Below are positions 43,496-53,745 of a stretch of DNA of 64,000 nt, one piece after another. The notes beneath the pieces were generated by a model. It was not told the origin of the DNA and searched no databases. It saw nothing but the letters and a program-made list of their open reading frames with translations. Every line of letters begins with the position of its first letter. Position 1 is the stretch's first letter. The position numbers were made by a program, and so were the translations under genes. Source of the DNA: Streptomyces fagopyri (lineage in GTDB: Bacteria; Actinomycetota; Actinomycetes; Streptomycetales; Streptomycetaceae); assembly GCF_009498275.1 (NCBI RefSeq), contig NZ_CP045643.1, positions 3,844,001 through 3,908,000 on the forward strand, given 5' to 3'.

Positions 43496-45018
43496 CACGC
43501 ACCGCCTCCGATCAGCTCGGCACATTTCTCGCCGACCATGAGCACCCCGATCATCGGGTTCACGGCGGGCATGGTCGGGAAGACGGACGCGTCGGCGACA
43601 CGGAGACCGTCGAGTCCGCGCACCCTCAGTTCCGGGTCCACCACCGCGTCGGAGTCCGCGGCCGCCCCCATCCGGCAGGTACCCGCCGGGTGGTACACGG
43701 TGTGCGCGACCTGGCGCGCGTACGCGCTCAGCTCCTCGGCGTCCGTGACGTCAGGGCCGGGGCACACCTCACGCTTGAGCCAGCCCGCGAGCGGCTCGGT
43801 CGCGGCGATCTCGCGGGCGATGCGGATGCCGTCGACGAGGGTGCGGCCGTCGTAGTCGTCCTCGTCCGTGAAGTAGCGGAAGTCCAGGGCGGGTTTGACC
43901 GCGGGGTCGGCGCTGGTCAGGTACAGCCGTCCGCGGCTGCGCGGCTTGGGGATGTTCGGGGTCATCGAGACGCCGTGCGCGGGGCGTTCGTACCCGATCC
44001 GCTCCGGGTTGTCCGTGAACGGGACCTGGTAGAAGTGGAACATCAGGTCGGGGCCCGCGTGTCGGGGGTCGCGGCGCACGAAGAGACCCGCGTCGGAGTC
44101 CATCGCGGAGTTCTCGGGGATGGGGCCGTCCGTCTCCCACACGATCACCGACTCGGGGTGGTCGAGCAGGTTCTCGCCCACGCCGGGCAGGTCGTGGGCG
44201 ACGGGTATGCCGAGCGCCCGCAGATCGGCGGCCGGTCCGATGCCGGAGTGCAGCAGCAGCCGCGGCGAGTCCACGGCGCCCGCGCACAGCACGACCTCGC
44301 GCCTCGCCCGTACGAGGACCTCCTCGCCGTCCTCGGTGCGGACGTGCACGCCCGTCGCGCGCGTCCCCGCCAGCTCCAGCCGGTGCGCCCAGGTCTCCAG
44401 CATCAGCGTCAGGTTGGACCGCTCGTCCATCACCGGGTGCAGATAGGCGACCGACGCGCTGGACCGCTTGTTGTTCTCGGGGTGGTAGGCGAGGTCGAAG
44501 AAGCCGGCGCCCTCGGTGAACGGCTGCTTGTTGAAGCCCTCGACGCGGGGCACGCCCAGCGCGGACCGGGCGGCGTCGACGAAGTCGCGGGCGATGGCGT
44601 TCCGGTCCTTCTCGTCGACCGGGACGATGTTGTTGAGGAGCCGCGCGAAGTACGCCTCCATCGGCACCGCGCCCCAGCCCTCGGCGCCCGCCGCCTCCCA
44701 CTCGTCCCAGTCGGAGGGCAGCGGTTTGAACGCGATGAGCGTGTTGTGCGAGGAACAGCCGCCCAGCACCCGGGCACGGCTGTGCCGGATGTGCGAGTTG
44801 CCGCGGGGCTGCTCGGTGGTCGGGTAGTCGTAGTCGAGTTCGCCGCCGAGCAGACCCATCCAGCGGCGCAGGGTGAGGACGTCCTCGCGGCCGACGTCAC
44901 TGGGGCCGCCCTCGATGACGGCGACGGTGACATCGGGGTTCTCGGTGAGCCGGGAGGCGATCACGGAGCCGGCCGTTCCGCCTCCGATGACGACGTAGTC
45001 GTACGTGTTCTCGTGCAT
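43495..45018 (-). CDS. betA: Choline dehydrogenase / GMC-family oxidoreductase
   Basis: The 507-residue flavoprotein has the FAD motif [17 protein letters not shown], the GMC signatures ([19 protein letters not shown] and [20 protein letters not shown]) and the active-site [11 protein letters not shown] with [12 protein letters not shown]. In this operon its likely job is oxidation of choline to betaine aldehyde, which the upstream-encoded dehydrogenase finishes. Other alcohol substrates are possible on sequence alone. The ATG at 45018 gives the family's N-terminus; the longer frame is rejected. Confidence 0.9.
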   Translation of the reverse strand: MHENTYDYVVIGGGTAGSVIASRLTENPDVTVAVIEGGPSDVGREDVLTLRRWMGLLGGELDYDYPTTEQPRGNSHIRHSRARVLGGCSSHNTLIAFKPLPSDWDEWEAAGAEGWGAVPMEAYFARLLNNIVPVDEKDRNAIARDFVDAARSALGVPRVEGFNKQPFTEGAGFFDLAYHPENNKRSSASVAYLHPVMDERSNLTLMLETWAHRLELAGTRATGVHVRTEDGEEVLVRARREVVLCAGAVDSPRLLLHSGIGPAADLRALGIPVAHDLPGVGENLLDHPESVIVWETDGPIPENSAMDSDAGLFVRRDPRHAGPDLMFHFYQVPFTDNPERIGYERPAHGVSMTPNIPKPRSRGRLYLTSADPAVKPALDFRYFTDEDDYDGRTLVDGIRIAREIAATEPLAGWLKREVCPGPDVTDAEELSAYARQVAHTVYHPAGTCRMGAAADSDAVVDPELRVRGLDGLRVADASVFPTMPAVNPMIGVLMVGEKCAELIGGGA

Positions 45019-45068
45019 GTGGTCGTGCTCCAAGGTGCTGTGTGCGGTGGAGGGTCGCGTCACCGGGG

Positions 45069-46589
45069 TCAGCCCGCGAACCAGCGGACAGGCTTGGGCG
45101 CGAGGTTCTGGTAGACGTGCTTCGTCTCGCGGTACTCGGCGAGGCCCGCCGGGCCCAGCTCGCGCCCCACACCGCTCCTGCCGAAGCCGCCCCACTCCGC
45201 CTGCGGGAGGTAGGGGTGGAAGTCGTTGATCCAGACGGTGCCGTGCCGCAGCCGTCCGGCGACCCGGCGCGCGCGGCCCGCGTCGGCGGTCCAGACGGCG
45301 CCCGCGAGCCCGTACTCGGTGTCGTTGGCGAGCGCGACGGCCTCCTCCTCGGTGCGGAACGTCTCCACGGTCAGGACCGGCCCGAAGACCTCCTCGCGGA
45401 CCACCTTCATCGCGCGGTGGCACTGGTCGAGGACGGTCGGCTCGTAGAAGTAGCCGGTGGCGGGCCTGCTGCCGGACGGTTCGGGACGCCGGCCGCCGGC
45501 CCTCAGCACCGCGCCCTCCGCCAGCGCGGAGGCGACGTACGCCTCGGTCTTCTCGCGCTGCTGCCCGGAGACCAGCGGGCCGCACTCGACACCTTCCTCG
45601 GTGCCGCGGCCCAGCCTGATCCGCCCGGCCCGGCGCGCGAGTTCGGCGACGAAGCGTTCGCGCACGGACTCCTCGACGATGAGGCGGGAGCCCGCCGAGC
45701 AGACCTGGCCGCTGTGGATGAACGCGGCGTTGAGTGCCTGGTCGACGGCGGTGTCGAAGTCCTCGTCCGTCGCGCAGGCGTCCGCGAAGACGACGTTGGG
45801 GTTCTTGCCGCCGAGTTCGAGGGCGACCTTCTTGACCGTGTCGGCGGCGGCCCTGGCCACCTTCGTCCCGCTGACCAGGCCGCCCGTGAACGAGACGAGG
45901 TCGACGTCGGGGTGCTCGGCGAGGCGGGCGCCGACCGTGTGTCCGGGCCCCGTGACGAGATTGGCGACCCCGGCCGGCAGACCGGCCTCGACGAGCAGCC
46001 GCAGCAGCGCGATCGTCGTCAGCGGAGTGATCTCGCTCGGTTTGACCACGAAGGTGTTCCCGGCGGCCAGGGCCGGAGCGACCTTCCAACTGGCCTGCAG
46101 CAGCGGATAGTTCCAGGGCGTGATCAGTGCGCAGACACCCACCGGCTCGTGCACGACGACACTGTGGACGTCCGCGGACCCGGCGTCGACGACCCGGCCG
46201 CCGCCCTCCCCCACGACGAGATCGGCGAAGTACCGGAAGGCGTCGGCGACGCAGTCGATGTCGACGCGCCCTTCCTCGACCGTCTTGCCCGCGTCCCGGC
46301 TCTCCAGCAGCCCGAGCTCCTCACGGTCGCGGACCAGGAGACCGGCGACGCGGCGCAGCAGCGCGGCCCGCTCGGCGACCGGGGTGTGCGGCCACGGGCC
46401 CTCGTCGAAGGCGACGCGCGCGGCCGCCACCGCCACGTCGGTGTCCCTCTCGTCACCCTCCGCGACCACGGCGAACGGCTCGGCATCCGCGGGGTCGAGG
46501 ATCTCGCGGGTCGCGCGGGATGCGGCCGCGCGCCACTCCCCGCCCACGTGGAGGGTCTGTTCTGCCTGCTGAGCCTGGTGTCCGGCCAT
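45069..46589 (-). CDS. betB: Betaine-aldehyde dehydrogenase (ALDH family)
   Basis: The 506-residue NAD(P)-dependent dehydrogenase has the cofactor segment ITPWNYPLLQASWKVAPALA, the general base Glu in KKVALELGGKNPNVVF and the catalytic cysteine in HSGQVCSAGSRL. It should oxidise betaine aldehyde to glycine betaine, an osmoprotectant and methyl donor. It is the first gene of the choline operon, followed by the dehydrogenase after 50 bases. A CACGTACGTG palindrome about 40 bases upstream may be an operator. Confidence 0.92.
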   Translation of the reverse strand: MAGHQAQQAEQTLHVGGEWRAAASRATREILDPADAEPFAVVAEGDERDTDVAVAAARVAFDEGPWPHTPVAERAALLRRVAGLLVRDREELGLLESRDAGKTVEEGRVDIDCVADAFRYFADLVVGEGGGRVVDAGSADVHSVVVHEPVGVCALITPWNYPLLQASWKVAPALAAGNTFVVKPSEITPLTTIALLRLLVEAGLPAGVANLVTGPGHTVGARLAEHPDVDLVSFTGGLVSGTKVARAAADTVKKVALELGGKNPNVVFADACATDEDFDTAVDQALNAAFIHSGQVCSAGSRLIVEESVRERFVAELARRAGRIRLGRGTEEGVECGPLVSGQQREKTEAYVASALAEGAVLRAGGRRPEPSGSRPATGYFYEPTVLDQCHRAMKVVREEVFGPVLTVETFRTEEEAVALANDTEYGLAGAVWTADAGRARRVAGRLRHGTVWINDFHPYLPQAEWGGFGRSGVGRELGPAGLAEYRETKHVYQNLAPKPVRWFAG

Positions 46590-47050
46590 GGTCGGTGCTG
46601 CCTTCCGTTCCTGATCCGTTCCCCTGTGTCACGTACGTGTCACTCTCGGGGACCGGGAGCACATGCCCCCCGACCTGGAATGCATGCACGATCGGTGACT
46701 GGAAGTGCGCCTAGTCACTGAAAAATCGACAGAAATACGATCAGAAGCGACACGACGTGGCACGGGCGGTTCGGGCGGCTGGAGCGGGGGCGGGGAGCAC
46801 GGGGCGAAGAACGCAGGGTGGGGAGCACGGTGCGCCGAACGGAGGGCGGGGAGCCGGGGGGCGAAGAACGGGGGCGAGGACGGGAAGCCGCGGCCGGGAG
46901 TCGGGAACGGGAGTTCGGAACGGGTTCGGGGCCGGGGGCAGGGCTGGGGGTCGAGGTCGGGGCCGGGCGGCCTCTACGTCGGTCGCTGGTGGGCCGGGAA
47001 GCGGCCCCGGGTGTTCCCGAAGCCGCTCCGGTGCCGGCCGGTGCGCCGGT
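46590..47050. promoter_or_regulatory. Promoter region of the choline operon, with palindrome CACGTACGTG and G-rich repeats
   Basis: This 461-base gap has no gene. CACGTACGTG (46630-46639) lies inside GTGTCACGTACGTGTCAC, which is both a palindrome core and a GTGTCACG direct repeat, about 40 bases before the aldehyde dehydrogenase start. The AT-richer stretch around 46710-46745 may hold promoter elements. Beyond it, three degenerate 28-bp direct repeats (starting 46792, 46820 and 46848, core GGGGAGCACGG) make the plus strand G-rich. Confidence 0.5.
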
Positions 47051-48184
47051 TCAGCAGGCGCCGGCCAGGCAGAACGACGTCACCGCCGCCTCCTGGATCT
47101 GCCGCTGCGCGGGCCACGCGCCGGAAGGGCCCGAGGTCAGGACGACGTACAGCTCACCGCCGCCGACCGGGACGACCCGGTCCAGGGTGCGCACCTCGAC
47201 GCCCCACTTCACGCTGGGGTGCGAGTAGTCGAGCTCCGCGGCCTCGCCCCGGGCGTCGGGCACGGTCGTGAGGCTGTTGCGGTGGTAACCCGGCAGCTGT
47301 TTCCTGAGATCCTTCTCGGCCGCCGTGAGCGTGCCGCGCGGGGTGGGGTTGTCCTCGCTGACCCGGAAGACCTGGAGATAGCGGGGGCCCCCGCCGGATT
47401 CCCGGAAGAAGTAGATCGTGACGCCGTTCTTGCCGCTCTGCCTCTCCGGCTGCCAGCCGTCCGGTACGGCCATGTCGAACTCGCCGTTCGAAGCCCGGTG
47501 GTATCCGGCCGGGAGAGTGCTCGCCGAGGGGGACGCGGAGGTGGCGTCCAGGGTCGGTGCGGGGGTGGGGGCGGGTACCGATGCGGGGTCCTCGGCGTCC
47601 GGACCGGTGGGCGCGCTGGACACTTTGGTGCGGGCGTCGTCCTTGTGCGTGCCGCCACCGTCCCTGCTCCACACGTACCAGCCGCCGAACCCCGCCGCCC
47701 CGCCGACGAGCAGGGCCGCGGTGAGTACCGCGACGACCCGCCGCACCGAGGGCCGCGAGGCGGCACCCGGAGCGGGAAGGGGGCCAGGAACCCAGTAGGC
47801 CGGGTGGTGACCGCCCTGGTCCGGGCCGGGGTGGAGGACGGGAGCCGGATACTGGCTCGGCTGACCGGGACCGATGCCGGGACCGGCTCCGCCCGGGGTC
47901 CCTGGACCGCCGGCCGAGCCGGTGCCGGAATCGGCGCCGGGACTTCCGGCGGAATCGATCCCGGGACCCCCGGCGGAGCTGGAACCCGGACCGGGCCCCG
48001 CACCGGGCCCGTCCTCCGGGCCCGGGACAGGTGCCTGGCCGGGCGCGGGCGCCGGGCCGGGCGGGTGGACCGGCTCGAACTCCGGGCGCGGCGGTGGCGG
48101 CGGGGTGTAGCGGCCCTGCGGCGCGCCGCCCGTCACCCAGCTCTGTGTCTCGGCGTTCCAGTGGACCTCGTCCTTGCCGGCCAC
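47051..48184 (-). CDS. Single-pass membrane protein with Pro/Gly-rich N-terminus and outer domain (unknown function)
   Basis: The 377-residue protein has a short conserved head (KDEVHWNAETQSWVTGG), a 120-residue Pro/Gly/Ala-rich cytoplasmic region, one transmembrane helix (VVAVLTAALLVGGAAGFGGW) and an outer alpha/beta domain with FDMAVPDGWQPERQSGKNG and two C-terminal cysteines (FCLAGAC). The outer part resembles domains found behind actinobacterial protein kinases, but no kinase is present. It begins two bases after the stop of the small motif-bearing gene, so it is the last gene of a three-gene operon. Confidence 0.82.
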   Translation of the reverse strand: MAGKDEVHWNAETQSWVTGGAPQGRYTPPPPPRPEFEPVHPPGPAPAPGQAPVPGPEDGPGAGPGPGSSSAGGPGIDSAGSPGADSGTGSAGGPGTPGGAGPGIGPGQPSQYPAPVLHPGPDQGGHHPAYWVPGPLPAPGAASRPSVRRVVAVLTAALLVGGAAGFGGWYVWSRDGGGTHKDDARTKVSSAPTGPDAEDPASVPAPTPAPTLDATSASPSASTLPAGYHRASNGEFDMAVPDGWQPERQSGKNGVTIYFFRESGGGPRYLQVFRVSEDNPTPRGTLTAAEKDLRKQLPGYHRNSLTTVPDARGEAAELDYSHPSVKWGVEVRTLDRVVPVGGGELYVVLTSGPSGAWPAQRQIQEAAVTSFCLAGAC

Positions 48185-48186
48185 GG

Positions 48187-48564
48187 TCAGTTCCCCAGCA
48201 GCGCGGCGACGGACTCGGCCACCGCGCCCGCCGAGGCCAGCAGCCCGGTCAGCGCGCCGGCGTCCGTGAGGGCCTGCCGGAGCCGGGTGAGCCGGCTCTG
48301 CCCCGCCCGGCCCGATTCCTCGATCTCCGCCTGCGCGACGGCGAGTTCGGTGTCCAGACCGGCCGTCTGGCTGCTGGCGACCAGCCGCCCCAGGTCGGCG
48401 CGGAGTTCACGTACCTGCCGCAACAGCTCCTCCTGCGCCGGGTCGCGTCGCGGCGCCGCGGCGCCCGGCTGGTTGACGACGTTGTTCCCGTCGCCGATCG
48501 CGAAGGCCCCGCTGACACCACTGATGTTGATGGATCCTCTTCCGGCGGCCTGCTCGTCAGCCAT
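48187..48564 (-). CDS. Small helical protein with N-terminal amyloid-signalling-like motif
   Basis: The 125-residue product begins with a Gly/Asn-rich motif (INISGVSGAFAIGDGNNVVN, residues about 10-29) followed by a predicted coiled coil (EELLRQVRELRADLGRLVAS and on) and a small Ala-rich C-terminus. The neighbouring gene's product ends in nearly the same motif. Such short motifs in bacteria can act as self-assembling signalling tags, so the two proteins may bind each other. ATG 48564 has GGGAGGGG upstream; ATG 48570 is possible. It overlaps the upstream gene's stop. Confidence 0.8.
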   Translation of the reverse strand: MADEQAAGRGSINISGVSGAFAIGDGNNVVNQPGAAAPRRDPAQEELLRQVRELRADLGRLVASSQTAGLDTELAVAQAEIEESGRAGQSRLTRLRQALTDAGALTGLLASAGAVAESVAALLGN

Positions 48565-50281
48565 TCCCATCCCCTCCCGCACCGCTCGGCGTACCCGGCG
48601 TGTTGGTGACGACGTTGTTGTCGCCGAGGGCGAACGCCCCCTGCGCGTTCTCGATCAGGGTGCTGCCGCCGCTCACGTTGACGATCTTCTGCGCGAACTC
48701 GTCGGTCCGGTAGCCCGAGTCCTTCAGAACCTGGCGCACGCCCTGCGCGACCCGGTCCTGGATCGACTTGAGATAACGGTTGACGTCCATGTTCTGGAAG
48801 AGCGAGGCACTCTCCCCGGAGCCCAGCTCACGCACCGACCGCGCGGGCCCGTCCGGCATCGCCGCACCGTAGCCCGCGGTGAGGATCCGCCAGGTCAGGG
48901 CCGCTGCGCGACCCATCGTCACGGCCGCGAGCGCCACCGAGCGAGGCGTGCGCGCGAGCGCCCACACCGCCTTGCCCAGAGGGCTGTTGTGAAGGTGCTG
49001 GTGGGCTATGCGGTCCGCGTTCTCGAAGTCGGCGCGCACCGGCAGCAGGACGTGCGGGGCGATCTCCAGCATCAGCATGCCGCCCTGGGTGTGCACGCGC
49101 ACGAAGACGGTCGTGACGACCTCCTCCTCCCAGCCGCCGACCCGTGCCCGCAGGAAGTGCCGCCGGGTCTCACCGCCCTCCTCGACCGACTCGGCGCTGT
49201 GCACGGCGAACGCGTCCTGGTGGTACGGCGCGAGATCCCTGCGGGGCAGCCCCGCCACCGGCAGGAACACACACTCGTCGATCTCCAGGTTGCGCAGCCG
49301 GTCCCGGACCGCTCCGCCGGCCTGCGCCGAGGGCAGCCGCAACCGCGCCAGCAGCTCGTGGATCCGGTCGAGGATCACCCGGTTGTTGATGGGCAGCGGC
49401 GGCTCGCGGCGCTCCGGGTCCGGCCGCAGCTCGACGGCGAGACTCCAGGTGTCGTACGCCTGTCCGGCACCGCAGAAGGGGTGCGCCGCGTGGTACATCA
49501 CCAGGGGTGAGTGCTGCTCGACGCGGACGCGCTGCCGCAGCCGCTGGAAGCGCCGCCCCTCGGCGAGTTCTGCCGGGTCGGCGGCCATGTCACCGAAACG
49601 CGCCGGGTGCAGCTCGTGCGTCAGCGCCCGCGCGAACCGGCCGCGCTGGAGGGCGACGCACACCGCCACCAGCAGCAGGACGAGCAGCGCGACCCAGGCG
49701 TTGATCGGCTGGATGCGCACGCCGCTCTCGAAGAACGGCGCCACCAGGGCGTCCGGGAGGAAGAGGCTGAAGAAGTCCAGCAGTTCCCGCTGGTCCACCG
49801 AGCCGGAGGCCGCGCGCGCCATGGTGACCGCCGCGTAGACCAGGAAGCTCCGGCCCCACCAGCGCACCCACCACGCGGGAGTTCTCCGGTACCATGCCGG
49901 CCGCTCCTGCGGGCCCCGGATCCAGACGGCGACGGCCAGCAGCAGAAACGGGAACAGGACGACGGCCAGCAGGTAGTCGGAGAGCGGGAAGCCCACCGCC
50001 CACAGGCCCAGGACCGCCGCCGCCCAGCCGAGTTCGAGCCGGCGTGCGCGCAGGGCGTGGGCCAGGACGCGGGCCGCGTCGTAGCCGAGCGAGGGGGCGG
50101 CGAGGCGCTCCTCGCGGACGTACAGCTCCTCGATCACCGCGTCGCGGTAGCCGGCGTCCAGATAGGTGCCCGCGCAGAGCAGTCGCGTCGCCTCGCTCGC
50201 CCCGGGCGGCACACCCGGCTCGCCGGACGTCGTGGCCCGTGGTGGCCGCGGTTGCTGAGGTAACTGGAATGTCTGCGTCAA
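48557..50281 (-). CDS. Large membrane protein with C-terminal amyloid-signalling-like motif (unknown function)
   Basis: The 574-residue protein has four to five transmembrane helices within residues 80-230, a soluble central domain (DTWSLAVELRPDPE, NNRVILDRIHELLARLRLPS, EIDECVFLPVAGLPRRDLAP), a further weakly hydrophobic region, and an amphipathic stretch DVNRYLKSIQDRVAQGVRQV. It ends with IVNVSGGSTLIEN then GAFALGDNNVVTNTPG (about residues 532-562), the same motif as at the start of the next protein. The TTG start follows GGGGGAGC. It is the first of three overlapping genes. No enzymatic domain was recognised. Confidence 0.82.
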   Translation of the reverse strand: MTQTFQLPQQPRPPRATTSGEPGVPPGASEATRLLCAGTYLDAGYRDAVIEELYVREERLAAPSLGYDAARVLAHALRARRLELGWAAAVLGLWAVGFPLSDYLLAVVLFPFLLLAVAVWIRGPQERPAWYRRTPAWWVRWWGRSFLVYAAVTMARAASGSVDQRELLDFFSLFLPDALVAPFFESGVRIQPINAWVALLVLLLVAVCVALQRGRFARALTHELHPARFGDMAADPAELAEGRRFQRLRQRVRVEQHSPLVMYHAAHPFCGAGQAYDTWSLAVELRPDPERREPPLPINNRVILDRIHELLARLRLPSAQAGGAVRDRLRNLEIDECVFLPVAGLPRRDLAPYHQDAFAVHSAESVEEGGETRRHFLRARVGGWEEEVVTTVFVRVHTQGGMLMLEIAPHVLLPVRADFENADRIAHQHLHNSPLGKAVWALARTPRSVALAAVTMGRAAALTWRILTAGYGAAMPDGPARSVRELGSGESASLFQNMDVNRYLKSIQDRVAQGVRQVLKDSGYRTDEFAQKIVNVSGGSTLIENAQGAFALGDNNVVTNTPGTPSGAGGDGNG

Positions 50282-50392
50282 CGCTGCTCCCCCGAGGCGT
50301 GAACTGCCCTGTCCCGCACACGCGTTGGTGTGTCCGGCGTCACAGCATAGGGGTCGTGTGACGTCCCCGCCGCATTTATCGCACAGCTACGG

Positions 50393-50429
50393 CGCAGGCC
50401 CCGCCCGGGAGATCCGGACGGGGCCTGCG
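50393..50429 (-). terminator. Hairpin after mdh
   Basis: CGCAGGCCCCG and CGGGGCCTGCG form an 11-bp perfect stem 35 bases past the mdh stop on the minus strand, with a 15-base loop. Confidence 0.78.
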
Positions 50430-50463
50430 TGCGGTGGCGCCGGGTACGGCGGGGTGCGAGGGC

Positions 50464-51588
<1,125 letters not shown>

Positions 51589-51654
51589 CTATCGCGCATC
51601 CGATACCCCCGTCGGCCGGGTCCCGTGTGGCCCACCCCACAGAGGCCCCGAACG

Positions 51655-51685
51655 GGCGGCCGCCCCCCTGGGGGTGGCGGCCGCC
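51655..51685. terminator. Hairpin GGCGGCCGCC...GGCGGCCGCC
   Basis: Two identical palindromic GGCGGCCGCC blocks enclose CCCCTGGGGGT and can form a very stable stem. It lies about 200 bases upstream of mdh, in the gap before the XRE gene's 3' end. The 51686-51883 stretch beside it holds C-rich sequence and no gene. Confidence 0.55.
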
Positions 51686-51883
51686 GAGGGGGTGCCGGGT
51701 TCCGTCCGGGGGCGGGTACGCGTCCCGTCCCTCCCGGACGTCGCCGGATCCCGTGGGGGTTGTCTGTCCGCCTGCCCCCTCCGGGACCGGCTATTCCCCC
51801 CAACTTTCGCTCGCCCCCGCCGCCCCTGCCCTCCCCCAGGCTCGCGGCTTCGTTCGATGAGTGGGACCCCCGTCGTCCCGTAC

Positions 51884-52041
51884 CTGGGGGCTGCCGCCTC
51901 CGGACCCCCGCGCCGGCCTCAAGGGCCTTGTCCTCGAACGCCGGAAGGGCTGAGGGCGCGGGCCCGCATCTCCAGCCCGTCCGGCGCTCGATGACGAGCC
52001 CTTCGGGCGACGCGGGGGTCCAGGGGGCGCGGCGCCCCTGG
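51884..52041. repeat. Two-armed interspersed GC-rich repeat, copy 1
   Basis: The left arm (51884-51951, with CTGCCGCCTCCGGACCCCCG and GTCCTCGAACGCCGG) pairs imperfectly with a right arm (51973-52041, with CCGGCGCTCGATGACGAGCC and GACGCGGGGGTCCAGGGGGC). The same family occurs at 60594-61005 and, from memory, is common between genes across Streptomyces chromosomes. It sits at the 3' end of the XRE gene and probably acts as a transcription terminator. No gene lies in 51454-52095. Confidence 0.8.
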
Positions 52042-52095
52042 CGGGGGACCGGGGGCGGAGCCCCGGGGAGGGGTCGGGCAGGGGCGGCGGCTACC

Positions 52096-53325
52096 TCACC
52101 GCGTACACCCCCGCTGCCCCGACTTCAACGTCACGCACGCCTTCGCCTCACCCACGTCCTTGACGGCGATCATCGGCGTATACGCGTCGGTGTCGGTGTC
52201 GGTGTCCACGGACCCGCTCTGCCCGGGTGCGCCACCGGCGGACACCACGACCGAGTCACCGGCCACGGCCTGCGTGATACGCGCCCAGGCCGCCGCACAG
52301 GTCTTGCTGTAGCGGACCTCGACGAGCGTCGTACCGACCGTGACGCTGGTGGAAGTGGTCGCCAACCGCCCCCCGCAGCCCATGTTCTCCGGGTCCTTGC
52401 CCGTGCAGTCGCTGCCGCCGCACTTCACCCCGGCCGGCAGGTCGGGATGGACGGCGGCGGACGTCGTGGCCGCCTTGGGCGTGCCCTGGTTCTTCTTGTC
52501 ACCGCCGCCCCCCGTGAGGAGAACGGCCACGCCGATGACGACGAGCGCACCCACGACGCCCGCGAGGAACATCGTCAGCCGCCGCCTGCGCCGCGCCCTG
52601 TCGGCCGACACCCCGTCGGACGACGCCCCCGCGGGCGGCCGCGCACCCGCCGACGCGCCCCCCGTGGACGCGGCGGGCCTCGCCGGACCGGCGGCCACCG
52701 GCGGTCCGAACCGCCCCGGGTCCCCGGACGGCGGCGTGGCGACGGCCCCCCAGCCGCCACCCCGCGAAGCCCCTCCGGAGGAGGACCCGCCGGACGAGGA
52801 ACCACCGGGCGCGCCACCCGCGGGCGGCGACGAGGTCCCGGACACCGCGTCCTCCACCTCCGCCGCGGTCGGCTGCGGCGGCACCGACGGCACCACACCC
52901 GCGGGCCCGGCGATCCCGGGCATCAGGGTCGCGCCGCGGCCGTTGCGGGCCCGCCTGCCGTCGCTCCCGTTCGCCGGGTGCGCCCCGGCCTCCCCCAGCG
53001 CGGCCCGCGCCTGGGAGATGCGGATCGCTTCCATGGTCATGTCGTGGCGCATCTCCGAACGGCTCCAGGCGCGCTCGGCGAGCTCCCACATCGTGGTCAG
53101 ATGAACGGGACTGGTCCCGGTCACCTCGGCCAGGGCGACGACCGCGCCCTTGGGCGCGAGGAGCCGGCCGTTGAGGTAACGCTCCCAGGACGTCCTGCTG
53201 TAGCCGGTGCGGTCGGCCAGAGCGGCGATCCCCAGCCCGCTCCGGTCGACCAATCGGCGCAGCTGGACAGCGAACTCCTTGACCTGCGGATCGAGTTCAT
53301 CCGGCAAGGCCTTCCAACGAGGCAT
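52096..53325 (-). CDS. XRE-family membrane regulator with C-terminal DUF2690 domain
   Basis: The 409-residue protein has an N-terminal XRE helix-turn-helix (LGIAALADRTGYSRTSWERY), a Ser/Gly/Pro/Ala-rich linker, one transmembrane helix (LTMFLAGVVGALVVIGVAVL) and an outer DUF2690 domain with conserved cysteines (KCGGSDCTGKDPENMGCGGR, TCAAAWARI). It could carry a signal from outside the membrane to DNA. The ATG at 53325 follows GGGGGGAAG. A shorter relative lies just upstream at 53746-54300, so the pair looks like a duplication with loss of the outer domain. Confidence 0.9.
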   Translation of the reverse strand: MPRWKALPDELDPQVKEFAVQLRRLVDRSGLGIAALADRTGYSRTSWERYLNGRLLAPKGAVVALAEVTGTSPVHLTTMWELAERAWSRSEMRHDMTMEAIRISQARAALGEAGAHPANGSDGRRARNGRGATLMPGIAGPAGVVPSVPPQPTAAEVEDAVSGTSSPPAGGAPGGSSSGGSSSGGASRGGGWGAVATPPSGDPGRFGPPVAAGPARPAASTGGASAGARPPAGASSDGVSADRARRRRRLTMFLAGVVGALVVIGVAVLLTGGGGDKKNQGTPKAATTSAAVHPDLPAGVKCGGSDCTGKDPENMGCGGRLATTSTSVTVGTTLVEVRYSKTCAAAWARITQAVAGDSVVVSAGGAPGQSGSVDTDTDTDAYTPMIAVKDVGEAKACVTLKSGQRGCTR

Positions 53326-53745
53326 TGCTCTTCCCCCCTGCTTCTTTCCCCCCGTGCGTGCCTGACATTTCCCCCCGCACGACTCCCCCGGACTCCCCAC
53401 CGCGTGCGGGCGAGGGGGTGGCCCATCGCCGCCGAGTCCCCGTTCTGGTTACCCACAGGGATGCGCACGTCCGGGACCTCAGTTCCCGAAACGGGGGCGC
53501 ACCGGAGCGTTCGAGCCGGGGCACGCGCCGTTGCACGCCCGTCGGGCCGCGGTCCCAGTGTCCCATTTCCCCCGCGCCGCCCAAACGGACTTGCACCCTC
53601 CGCACGGACGTGCTCCAGACCAGGGCGCGGGACCTCCCTGCCCGCCCCGGCGGTCCTGGCCGCCCCGGCCGGACCCTCGAACCCGACGAAGAGCCGGCAC
53701 AGCGGGACGAGGGGCACGACCTCGCCGATCGTAGGAGTGCTCGGG
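53326..53745. other. Intergenic region between two XRE-type genes
   Basis: This 420-base gap holds no convincing gene. The stretch just before 53325 is C-rich on the plus strand and contains the ribosome binding site and presumably the promoter of the DUF2690 gene. The remainder is GC-rich sequence without clear repeats. It could be decayed remains of the outer domain that the 53746-54300 gene lacks, but no homology was read. Confidence 0.45.
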
